DNA of 64,000 nt from Bacteroidota bacterium (GTDB taxonomy: Bacteria > Bacteroidota > Bacteroidia > Bacteroidales > VadinHA17), in contig JAKPOU010000034.1 in the NCBI GenBank assembly GCA_029547705.1, positions 62,001 through 126,000 of the forward strand. The letters are read 5' to 3'. The position numbers and the translations under genes were made by a program. The notes below the pieces were generated by a model. It had not been told where the DNA came from. It searched no databases and saw nothing but the letters and a program-made list of their open reading frames with translations. Position 1 is the first letter of the stretch. Each line of letters starts with the position of its first letter. Shown piece by piece: positions 53,501 to 61,900 of this stretch.

Positions 53501-55012
53501 ATGAAAAGATTACTGTCTGCACTGCTGTTGTTAATCATAATCCCGGGCATAACTGACGCTCAGAAGGAAGTCATAAAGGACAAGTGCATTCCCTGTGAAA
53601 AACTTACAGAACTGAGACTTCCTGATGTTAAAATAACTGAAGCTGAAATTGTAGCAGAAGGATCATCTTATTGTAAAGTACTGGGCATTATAGGGAAGGA
53701 AATCAATTTTGAAATCCTTCTTCCGGATGACTGGAACGGAATCTACCTGATGGGCGGCGGAGGCGGATTTGTAGGGACAATTCAGAATGCTGTCCGTTCT
53801 TCTGTTGAAAACGGGTATGCAACATCCGGCACTGATACGGGTCATGATGCAAAAATATCACCTGGAGCCGGATGGGCTCTTGATAACATGGAAAGGCAGC
53901 TGAACTTCGGATATCTGGCTGTTCACAGGACCGCCGAAGTATCAAAGGCAATAATTGCAAGCTATTACGGAAGCGGTCCGGAATACTCATATTTTATGGG
54001 ATGTTCCAGGGGAGGAGGTCAGGCAATGATGGAAGCCCAGCGCTTTCCGGAGGATTTTGACGGGATTGTTGCAGCCGCACCGGCTTTCAACTGGCCGGCC
54101 CTGGCTGCTGAATTCATTCAGAACACCCGTGCGGCTTTCCCGGAGAAACTGACAGAACCGCTTTTTATGCCGGAACATATCCGGATACTCCATTATGCTG
54201 TTCTCGAACAATGTGATCAGATTGACGGTGTAAAAGACAGCATTATCAGTAATCCTGAACGCTGCAGATTTGATTTTGAGGTTCTTCCGAAGTGCAGGAA
54301 TGGCAAGGCAGGGAAAGAATGTTTTACTGAGGTTCAGATTAATTCGCTTAAAAAGATATATGACGGCATTGATCTCGGAAATGGTATTGCCTATCCCGGT
54401 TTTCCTTTTGGCGGGGAAGGCGAGGCCGGAGGCTGGACAAGCTGGATAACGGGCAGCGGAACTGCTGTTACTAGCACAGAATATCCGAGTTCCCAGGCCT
54501 ACTTTGGCATAGAAGTTTTCCGCTACCTTATTCTGCAGAACCCGGACTGGGACTATACTGAATATGACTTCAGGGGCTATGACAGGGAAATGAAGTATGC
54601 GTCGTCATATCTTGATGCCACATCTGACGATTACAGCGGATTCAGGGACAGGAACGGAAAAATAATCCTCTGGCACGGCTGGAATGATCCGGCTCTTTCT
54701 GCCCGTGCAACGATTGATCACTACAATGCAGTAAAGGAAAAAGATCCGGCGGTAAACAGTTATATGAGACTTTACCTCCTTCCGGGCGTCCTTCACTGCG
54801 GGGGAGGAAAGGGGCCCTCGGAGACAGACTGGATCACCCTTATCCGTGACTGGGTTGAAAAAGATATTGCTCCCGGGAAAATCATCGTCAGAAAAAGTGT
54901 CAGCGGCAGGGCAATGATGTCAAGACCGGTTTTTCCGTATCCGGCGGAAGCCGTTTATGACGGCCGGGGGAATCCTTACAGGGAGAGCAGTTTCACTGTC
55001 AGGCAGCCTTAA
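53501..55012 (+). CDS. Tannase/feruloyl esterase family secreted hydrolase
   Basis: 503 residues with a signal peptide (LLSALLLLIIIPGITDAQ). The alpha/beta hydrolase has nucleophile Ser169 in GCSRGGGQA, the acid in HGWNDPALSARATIDHY and the catalytic His in LPGVLHCGGGKGPSETDW. The paired Cys next to the Ser (Cys168) and the His (CGGG) is the disulfide that tethers the active site in this family. It cleaves aromatic esters such as ferulates or gallates; the exact substrate is unknown. A 436-nt non-coding region follows. Confidence 0.92.
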   Translation: MKRLLSALLLLIIIPGITDAQKEVIKDKCIPCEKLTELRLPDVKITEAEIVAEGSSYCKVLGIIGKEINFEILLPDDWNGIYLMGGGGGFVGTIQNAVRSSVENGYATSGTDTGHDAKISPGAGWALDNMERQLNFGYLAVHRTAEVSKAIIASYYGSGPEYSYFMGCSRGGGQAMMEAQRFPEDFDGIVAAAPAFNWPALAAEFIQNTRAAFPEKLTEPLFMPEHIRILHYAVLEQCDQIDGVKDSIISNPERCRFDFEVLPKCRNGKAGKECFTEVQINSLKKIYDGIDLGNGIAYPGFPFGGEGEAGGWTSWITGSGTAVTSTEYPSSQAYFGIEVFRYLILQNPDWDYTEYDFRGYDREMKYASSYLDATSDDYSGFRDRNGKIILWHGWNDPALSARATIDHYNAVKEKDPAVNSYMRLYLLPGVLHCGGGKGPSETDWITLIRDWVEKDIAPGKIIVRKSVSGRAMMSRPVFPYPAEAVYDGRGNPYRESSFTVRQP

Positions 55013-55448
55013 GTGTCAAACAAATCCGGAGGCATTTTTACCGGATCTGACGTTTTCACAGCATCCTGTTGCAAATTATTTCCTTAAAAATGAGGTATTT
55101 CATAGAGTTTAATCAGTTTTCCGCTGTTGTTCGTCAATTTGGGGATAAAGTGCAATGCAACAAAATTATCAGCTAAATTCAGGATTAACACCTTGAATAT
55201 CAGTTTGATTATATTGGGGATAATATGATTGAACTGAATTTACCGTACTTCTCAAGTCAATATCATAAAGAATTTGATTAAGGTGCCTTAATCAGTGGTA
55301 AATACCTGCCGGTGACAAGTCTTCTGCTGTAATAATTTGACAAAGGACAGGGTGAGAATGCTTTAAAAGCCCACTGTACGGGCATTAGCGTATTGACAAG
55401 CCCTTTTCCTTGCAGTATTTTTACACTGTGATATTAAACTGTGATAAG
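55013..55448. other. Gene-free 436-nt AT-rich spacer
   Basis: No credible reading frame is seen. It contains an inverted repeat at 55275-55294, two direct copies of TTGGGGATAA (55139-55148 and 55214-55223) and an ATCCGG/CCGGAT pair near 55024. No promoter match to TAnnTTTG was found near the downstream start. Confidence 0.5.
55275..55294. repeat. Perfect 9-bp inverted repeat (possible operator)
   Basis: TGATTAAGG, 2-nt spacer TG, CCTTAATCA. The compact symmetry fits a dimeric repressor site better than a terminator, as no T run follows. It is 155 nt upstream of ATG 55449. Confidence 0.5.
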
Positions 55449-56129
55449 ATGAAAAAGAATTCATTTGTTCAATATTGCAGAATTTCATTACTGGCACTGG
55501 TATTTGTTTCCTTTTCCGGAATATGTACTGCACCGGCCTTAGGTTACCGTGCCAGAATGGATAATTTCCGGAAACTTTCGGAATATGTCAGGAGAGAGCA
55601 TTATAAATCTGAATTTGCCAGATTCATAAAAGATCTCGGGAAAAGCGAGTCCGGCAATAACTGGCAATGCGTTAACCTGATAGGCTGTTTCGGTGAATGG
55701 CAGTTTGCTGAAAAGACATTGCACTATCTTGGTCATAAGCACATAACGGCGCGCAAGTTTAAGAAGGATCCTTCGATTTTTCCGCCCGATCTCCAGCTTC
55801 AGGCATTGAAATCGCTGATCAGGGTGAATCTTGTCTCACTAAAGGATTATGAGAGATTTGCCGGAGACACAATAAGAGGAGTTGTCATCACCAGGTCCGG
55901 AATGATTGCAGCATCCCACCTGGGCGGAGCCAGATCACTCAAGCTGTTTCTGAATTCAAAAGGAAGGATTAACAAGGCTGATGTTCTCGGTACTTCCATA
56001 TCCGACTACCTTTGGAAGTTCAGGAATTACGATCTGGATACCTTTGACCGTTATGATCTCTATTGTGACGCGTCAGCCCATGCTTCCGGGAAAACAATTT
56101 TCAGGAAGTCCTTCAGTCAGAGCAACTGA
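55449..56129 (+). CDS. Secreted lysozyme-like protein, function unassigned
   Basis: 226 residues from ATG 55449 (MKKNSFVQYCRISLLALVFVSFSG, a signal peptide). An upstream in-frame start at 55410 is less likely. The block GKSESGNNWQCVNLIGCFGEWQF resembles the ES-G-N-W...G-WQF core of lysozyme-like transglycosylases, with the first Glu as candidate catalyst. A later segment (GMIAASHLGGARSLKLFLNS) also fits that fold. The C-terminus has no recognised cell-wall binding module. It could cleave peptidoglycan or a surface glycan, but this rests only on a short motif. It converges on proC. Confidence 0.65.
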   Translation: MKKNSFVQYCRISLLALVFVSFSGICTAPALGYRARMDNFRKLSEYVRREHYKSEFARFIKDLGKSESGNNWQCVNLIGCFGEWQFAEKTLHYLGHKHITARKFKKDPSIFPPDLQLQALKSLIRVNLVSLKDYERFAGDTIRGVVITRSGMIAASHLGGARSLKLFLNSKGRINKADVLGTSISDYLWKFRNYDLDTFDRYDLYCDASAHASGKTIFRKSFSQSN

Positions 56130-56190
56130 TATTTGTAAAAGGGTGCTTCATACCCGGGAAAAGGATGATTTGTTTCCGGGCACAATCCGC

Positions 56191-57000
56191 TTATTTCCCG
56201 GAGGAAGACAGGTTCTCCAGCTTTCTGAAAGATACTGTTAAGCCTTTTATTACTGCCGAACTGAGGCCCTGGTGTTCCATCTCGTTCAGTCCGGAAATAG
56301 TTATGCCCTGGGGTGTGGTTACCTTGTCAATTTCTTTTTCCGGATGATTGCCGCTTTCCATGATAAGCCGGGCTGCTCCCCGTACCGTCTGTGCTGTAAT
56401 CATCTGCGACATTTCTGCATTGAAGCCTATCTCAATCCCTCCCTGTGACATGGCCCTCATGAATCTTAATGCGAACGCAATGCCGCATGCCCCTATTACA
56501 GTCGCAGCATCCATCAGCTCTTCAGGAACCGGAATAGTCTTCCCCATTTTATCAAACAGGGAGGAAATATATTCCTTCTGATCTTTTTTCATGTTCCTGA
56601 AAGACATACAGGTCATTGACTCGCAGATCTCAATTGCTGTATTCGGCATTATTCTGACATTGGGCAGAGGGCCGAAGGCCGCCTCAATATTATCATGGCT
56701 TATTCCCGTAATGGTAGAGATCAGAATATGACCGGAAGTGAGATGGCTTTTTATCTCATCCGCCAGTGTTTTAAACTGCTGTGGCTTTACAGCCATGATA
56801 ATAATGCGGGCATGGTCAATGGCCTCGCCATTGTTTTCTGTTACCCTGAATCCGTTCTCCCGGAGGTATGAGATTCTTGACCCGCGTTTGTCGGTCACAA
56901 TAATCTCTTCAGCTGTAAACTGGCCTGATTTTATAAGTCCCTTCGCAAGTGAAGTGCCGATATTTCCTCCTCCGAGGACAGCAATCTTATCTTTTCCCAT
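56191..57000 (-). CDS. proC: Pyrroline-5-carboxylate reductase
   Basis: 269 residues, full length. The Rossmann NAD(P)-binding motif is at the N-terminus (AVLGGGNIGTSLAKGL), followed by IIIMAVKPQQFKTL, ISTITGIS, RIMPNTAIEI and the C-terminal dimerisation domain with TVIGACGIAFALRFMRAMSQGGIEIGF and KVTTPQGITISGLNEME. It reduces pyrroline-5-carboxylate to proline. The gene stands alone between a convergent neighbour and the divergent fucosidase gene. Confidence 0.96.
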   Translation of the reverse strand: MGKDKIAVLGGGNIGTSLAKGLIKSGQFTAEEIIVTDKRGSRISYLRENGFRVTENNGEAIDHARIIIMAVKPQQFKTLADEIKSHLTSGHILISTITGISHDNIEAAFGPLPNVRIMPNTAIEICESMTCMSFRNMKKDQKEYISSLFDKMGKTIPVPEELMDAATVIGACGIAFALRFMRAMSQGGIEIGFNAEMSQMITAQTVRGAARLIMESGNHPEKEIDKVTTPQGITISGLNEMEHQGLSSAVIKGLTVSFRKLENLSSSGK

Positions 57001-57069
57001 TTTTCTGAAATAAGAAAGCGAAGATAATTAAAAACTATATTTACCCTCCGGAATTAAAAACAATGTTTT

Positions 57070-58416
57070 ATGAAATTCAGATTTCTACTTACGGTTCTGG
57101 CTTTATTATCAGCAAGCCTTTTTATTTCCGCACAGCAGGCAGCCAATAAGCCTGAACGGGAAGAATGGTTCATGGACATGGGGTTCGGAATGTTTATTCA
57201 CTGGAGCGTGGATTCCCAGGTCGGAGCTGTAATAAGTCATTCAATGGCAGGCGCATCTGAAGATTATCTTGCCAGATTTGAAAATGATCTTCCGGCTACT
57301 TTCAATCCGCGGAAATTTGATCCCGATGAATGGGCTGTTCTGGCAAAACTTGCCGGAATGGAATATGTTGTTTTTACATCAAAGCATCATTCGGGTTTTT
57401 GCATGTGGGACACAAAAACGACGGAGTTCAATATCATGAACACTCCCTTCAGACGGGATGCAATGAGGGAGATACTTGATGCATTCCGCAGGAGGGGAAT
57501 TGCCACGGGATTATATTTTTCCCCCGAGGATTTCCACTATTTCCGGAAAAACAATATTCCGGTCGGACGTCTGCAGGATCCACTGCATTATCCGGCAAAC
57601 AATCCCGGACTGATGGCTTATAACAAGGCCCAGATCAGGGAATTGCTTACGGGTTACGGGAAGATAGACATATTTTTCATTGACGGGCCCGAAGAAGGCC
57701 TGAAGGAATATGCCTGGCAGTTGCAGCCAGATATTGTGGTAACACGCGGACAGATGCAGACACCGGAGCAACAGCTGCCTGACAGGCCCTTGCCCGGACC
57801 GTGGGAAGCCTGTTTTACAATGGGTACAGACTGGCAGTATAAACCTACAAATGATCCTCACAAAAGCGGAACTGAAATAATCAATATGCTTATTGAAACC
57901 AGGGCAAAGGGAGGGAACCTTTTACTGAACATCGGACCCAAACCCAACGGGGAGATCCAGATTGAACAGGAAGCCCTTCTGCGGGAAATCGCCCTGTGGA
58001 ATCTTGTAAACGGTGAAGGTATTCACAATATCCGGCCATGGGAAATAACCAGGGAAGGGGATATCTGGTTTACCAGGGGGAAGGATAATAGCGTATATGC
58101 CTTTGTTCCCGGCGGTGACAACTGGAAATACGGGGAACGCAGGGAATTTGTGCTGAAAACCCTGTCAGGCACTGAGAAAACGAGAATAAGCATTCTGGGA
58201 TATTCATCCGAACTGGTTGAGTACAGGCCGGGATATGATGCAAAAATCTATTTCAGTTCCACTCCGGTAGGCCTGGTTGTAAGTGCCGTAAACGGACACC
58301 GCCTCTATACGAACAACAGATGGCCCAATCCTGTTGTGCTGAAGCTTGAAAACGTCAGGTTCCGGGAAATAGACAGTACAGAGGGCAGGAGATCGGAAAT
58401 CGACGGCGCCCTTTAA
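57070..58416 (+). CDS. Secreted alpha-L-fucosidase (GH29)
   Basis: 448 residues with a signal peptide (LLTVLALLSASLFISAQ). The GH29 TIM barrel begins MGFGMFIHWSVDSQVGAV, with YVVFTSKHHSGFCMWDT, GLYFSPEDFHYF and the predicted nucleophile Asp205 in IFFIDGPEE. The usual WFDG context is changed to FFIDG, but the Asp is kept. A C-terminal beta domain follows (about 340-448). It removes alpha-L-fucose from glycans outside the cytoplasm; no SusC/SusD pair or sulfatase lies beside it, so it is not in a typical polysaccharide utilisation locus. Confidence 0.9.
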   Translation: MKFRFLLTVLALLSASLFISAQQAANKPEREEWFMDMGFGMFIHWSVDSQVGAVISHSMAGASEDYLARFENDLPATFNPRKFDPDEWAVLAKLAGMEYVVFTSKHHSGFCMWDTKTTEFNIMNTPFRRDAMREILDAFRRRGIATGLYFSPEDFHYFRKNNIPVGRLQDPLHYPANNPGLMAYNKAQIRELLTGYGKIDIFFIDGPEEGLKEYAWQLQPDIVVTRGQMQTPEQQLPDRPLPGPWEACFTMGTDWQYKPTNDPHKSGTEIINMLIETRAKGGNLLLNIGPKPNGEIQIEQEALLREIALWNLVNGEGIHNIRPWEITREGDIWFTRGKDNSVYAFVPGGDNWKYGERREFVLKTLSGTEKTRISILGYSSELVEYRPGYDAKIYFSSTPVGLVVSAVNGHRLYTNNRWPNPVVLKLENVRFREIDSTEGRRSEIDGAL

Positions 58417-58575
58417 AAAAAACTCTATCTCCTTACAAGTCTGCCGGCAATAAAAAAATCAGATATTAAACAGCCTGATTTTCAGATATGTGCAAAGAAT
58501 ATTATCAGGATATAGAGGAAACCTCATCAGGGTATGGAAGATACCTCATCGGGATGCCACGGGAGTGAATGGTTG

Positions 58576-58650
58576 TGGGCGATGAGGGAGTCGAACCCCC
58601 GACCCTATGCTTGTAAGGCATATGCTCTGAACCAACTGAGCTAATCGCCC
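58576..58650 (-). tRNA. tRNA-Val (anticodon UAC)
   Basis: 75 nt on the minus strand. The 7-bp acceptor stem (GGGCGAT with ATCGCCC) is perfect, the D arm has AGCTCAGTTGGTT, the anticodon loop is CTTACAA (anticodon TAC, valine), and the T arm has GGGTTCGACTCCC. The discriminator base is A and the CCA end is not encoded. Confidence 0.97.
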
Positions 58651-58937
58651 GAAAAAGTGACTGCAAATATATCATATTTTTCTTTTCTCCACAAAATATT
58701 TTGTTTCATGTTTTTCCCGGCTGATTTTTCTGAAGCAAAGTGCCGGAACTTATTGCAACATATTAACAAATCATTTCATTTTGTTGAAAACAGTCTGATA
58801 ATCTGATGTAATAAGTGAACAAAAAATTCTTACATTCGCTTTCGTTAATGTTTAGTCAATCCTGTAATTCTGTTGCAGTCCAACAAGGTTGCCAGAAGTG
58901 AGTCGTTATTTATCTGATACATTGGGTGTTACTTCTG

Positions 58938-61900
58938 ATGAAAAAAATGAACCTGATCAATATGAGGCATAACAGTATTGTTTCGTTTCTTAAATCGATT
59001 ATCAGTTTCCTTGCAGAATTCTTCCCGCTCTGGATTTTTTCCGAAGATGAAACTGTATTGTCCACCAGGCTGAAGAGGCCCGATCCGGCGCAGTACATCC
59101 TTCCTGCAATGGTCAGTGTCTTTCTCGGTTTCAGCGGACAGTGGAACATGGCCGGGGCACAGGGCTGTGATCCTTCCTTCAGAAATTGCCCGGGTGATAT
59201 AGTGGTAAATGTTCAGCCCGGAACCTGTGGCAATAATGTTTCCTGGACAGCTCCCGTAATGACTGCTCCCTGTCCCGGATATACTGTTACAAGCAACCAT
59301 GAACCCGGGAATTTCTTCAATGCCGGGACAACCACCGTGACGTATTTTTCCTGGGAAGGAACAGAAAAAAAAGATTCCTGCAAGTTCAATGTCATTGTTA
59401 TTGATAATCAAAAACCTGTTGTTCTGACAAAGAACGCGAACCTGTATATTGGCCAGTCGGGGACTGCAATACTCAGAGCTGCCGATATAGACAATGGTTC
59501 GTACGACAACTGCTCTCTTATACTGGTGCCTTCCAGGACGGTTTTTACATGCTCTGATGTGGGACAGACCATAGCTGTAATGCTCAGGGGCAGTGATCCT
59601 TCAGGAAATTCATCGGCTTCAGGTGCCCTGGTAACTGTTTATGACACTGTCCGCCCGGTTATCATGACCAGGGAATTTACGCTGACACTGGACAATAACG
59701 GGACAGGTATTATTCAGGCATCAGATATCGATAACGGAACTTATGACAATTGTGGTCCGGTTACATTATCCGTCACACCTTCGGTGTTTTCCTGTGCCGA
59801 TCAGGGAGACCGGACAGTAAGATTTACCACAACAGATATTCATGGCAATACTGCTTCAAGGGATGTATTCATTTCTGTACGGTCATCGCTGAAAATCCAT
59901 AGTATATCTCTAAGCAACTGCGATGCCGTGGGCACATATTCCCTTTTCAACCTGAATGTATCGGGAGGTGCTGGAAATTATACTTATTTCTGGGATTGCC
60001 TTGATGATAACGTAAAACCGTTTGTCCAGGAAATACCTTACTATCCTTATGTTTCATTTGCAAATACGAGCCATAAGGTTACTCCTTTTTTCAATAATAA
60101 TATTCCCAACGGTAGCTATACCATAAGGCTGACGGTCACAGACGGGAACGGATGCCGGGATTCGGCCGATATGCTGATAATAAAAAGCGGTCCTGTTTAC
60201 GGGAACGTTAATTTCAGGAAGTCGGTAGCCTGTGAAGGGTCTGTTGTGACCTACACGGTCAATCCCGATCCCGTAGCAACATTTGACTGGGAGGTGGAGA
60301 ATGGCACCATATTGTCGTCTGTTCCCTATTCCAATTCGGTTGAGGTCCGGTGGAATCTTGGAGTTACCAGGGGAGTGGTTAGGGCAACACTCAACAAAAC
60401 CAATCTGGTAGGCGAGCCATGCGCCGCTACGGTTATTGATTCTGTTTCCATTGATCTTATACAGCCTCCGGTATTTAATAATCCTGTCAACATTGCATGT
60501 ATGGGATCAGAAGAGATCTATACCCTGACAGCACCTTACCAGTTTTATGAATGGTCTGTCACAGGTGGTGTCATCACAGAGGGAGGCTCGGATAATAATT
60601 TTGTCAGGGTGAGATGGAATGAGGCCCCGGCGGGGAAAGTTGAGGTGATTGTAAGTACGCCCGCAGGATGTTCGTCCTCGGCTTTTGTGGATGTCATTAT
60701 AAATAATCTTGAAGGAAGCGTGGTTTCGTTGACTGATATAAGCTGTAACGGAGCTGCAAACGGCATGGTTACGGTTGCAGCAGTGGAGGGGTCCGGCCTG
60801 GCGCCATATGAGTATTCCCTGGACGGAGGAACGTATCAGTCATCAGGCAGTTTCGTAAATATTGGTCCCGGTCCGCATATTGTTACAATACGCGATGCAC
60901 ATTCATGTACCTTTGATGTCGGCTTCAATATAACTCAGCCTGTAATCCTTGTTGCTTCAGTAAACAAGTCAGATGTTAGCTGTTTTGGCGGATCTGACGG
61001 CTCCGTCTCTGTAGCGGGATCGGGCGGAACCGCACCCTATGAGTACAGTCTCAATGGCGGTCCTTTCCGGACTTCGGGCAGTTTTCCCGGTCTTCCTGCA
61101 GGTTCATACACAGTGCAGGTAAGAGACGCAAATCTGTGCACGTTTGTACAGAAGGTTATGATTATGCAGCCGGATGCGGTTTCGGCTTCTGCTGAAGTCA
61201 CAATACCCGTGAACTGTCACGGCGGAACGGCCACTGTCGCCATCACCGGCAGCGGCGGCACACCGCCCCTGTCATACACCTTCAACGGATCCGTCAGTAC
61301 GACCGGAGTATTTCCCGGTATCAGTGCAGGCGTCTATGAATGGAGTGTTACTGATGCCAATGGCTGCGGTCCCTTCAGGGGTACTCTTGAAGTTACCGAA
61401 CCCCCACAGCTTTCGGGTTCAGCTTCGGTTACCGGAGCAATAGACTGTCATGGCGGAACGGCCATAGTCACTCTTACCGGCAGCGGAGGCACATCACCCC
61501 TGACATACACCTTCAACGGCATCAGCAATGATACCGGCATATTCACCGGTATTCCCGCCGGAAACGGATACAGCTGGAGTATCACCGATGCAAATAACTG
61601 CGGTCCTGTCAGTGGTGTCATAAATGTCACAGAACCACCTCCCATAAACGGTGCCGCGTCGGTTACAACGGCGATAGAATGTCACGGCGGCACGGCCACT
61701 GTTCGGCTTACGGGAGGCGGCGGCACGGCACCCCTGACATACACTTTCAACGGCATCAGCAATGATACCGGCATATTCACCGGTATTCCCGCCGGAAGCG
61801 CCTACACGTGGATCATCACAGATTCCCGTGGCTGTGGTCCGGTTACGGGTACACTTGACGTTACTGAGCCGGCAGTTATAACCGGTTCCGCCATGATCCT

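Noticed and set aside
57070..58416. Polysaccharide utilisation locus around the fucosidase
   Set aside because: No SusC/SusD pair, sulfatase, other glycoside hydrolase or dedicated regulator is adjacent.
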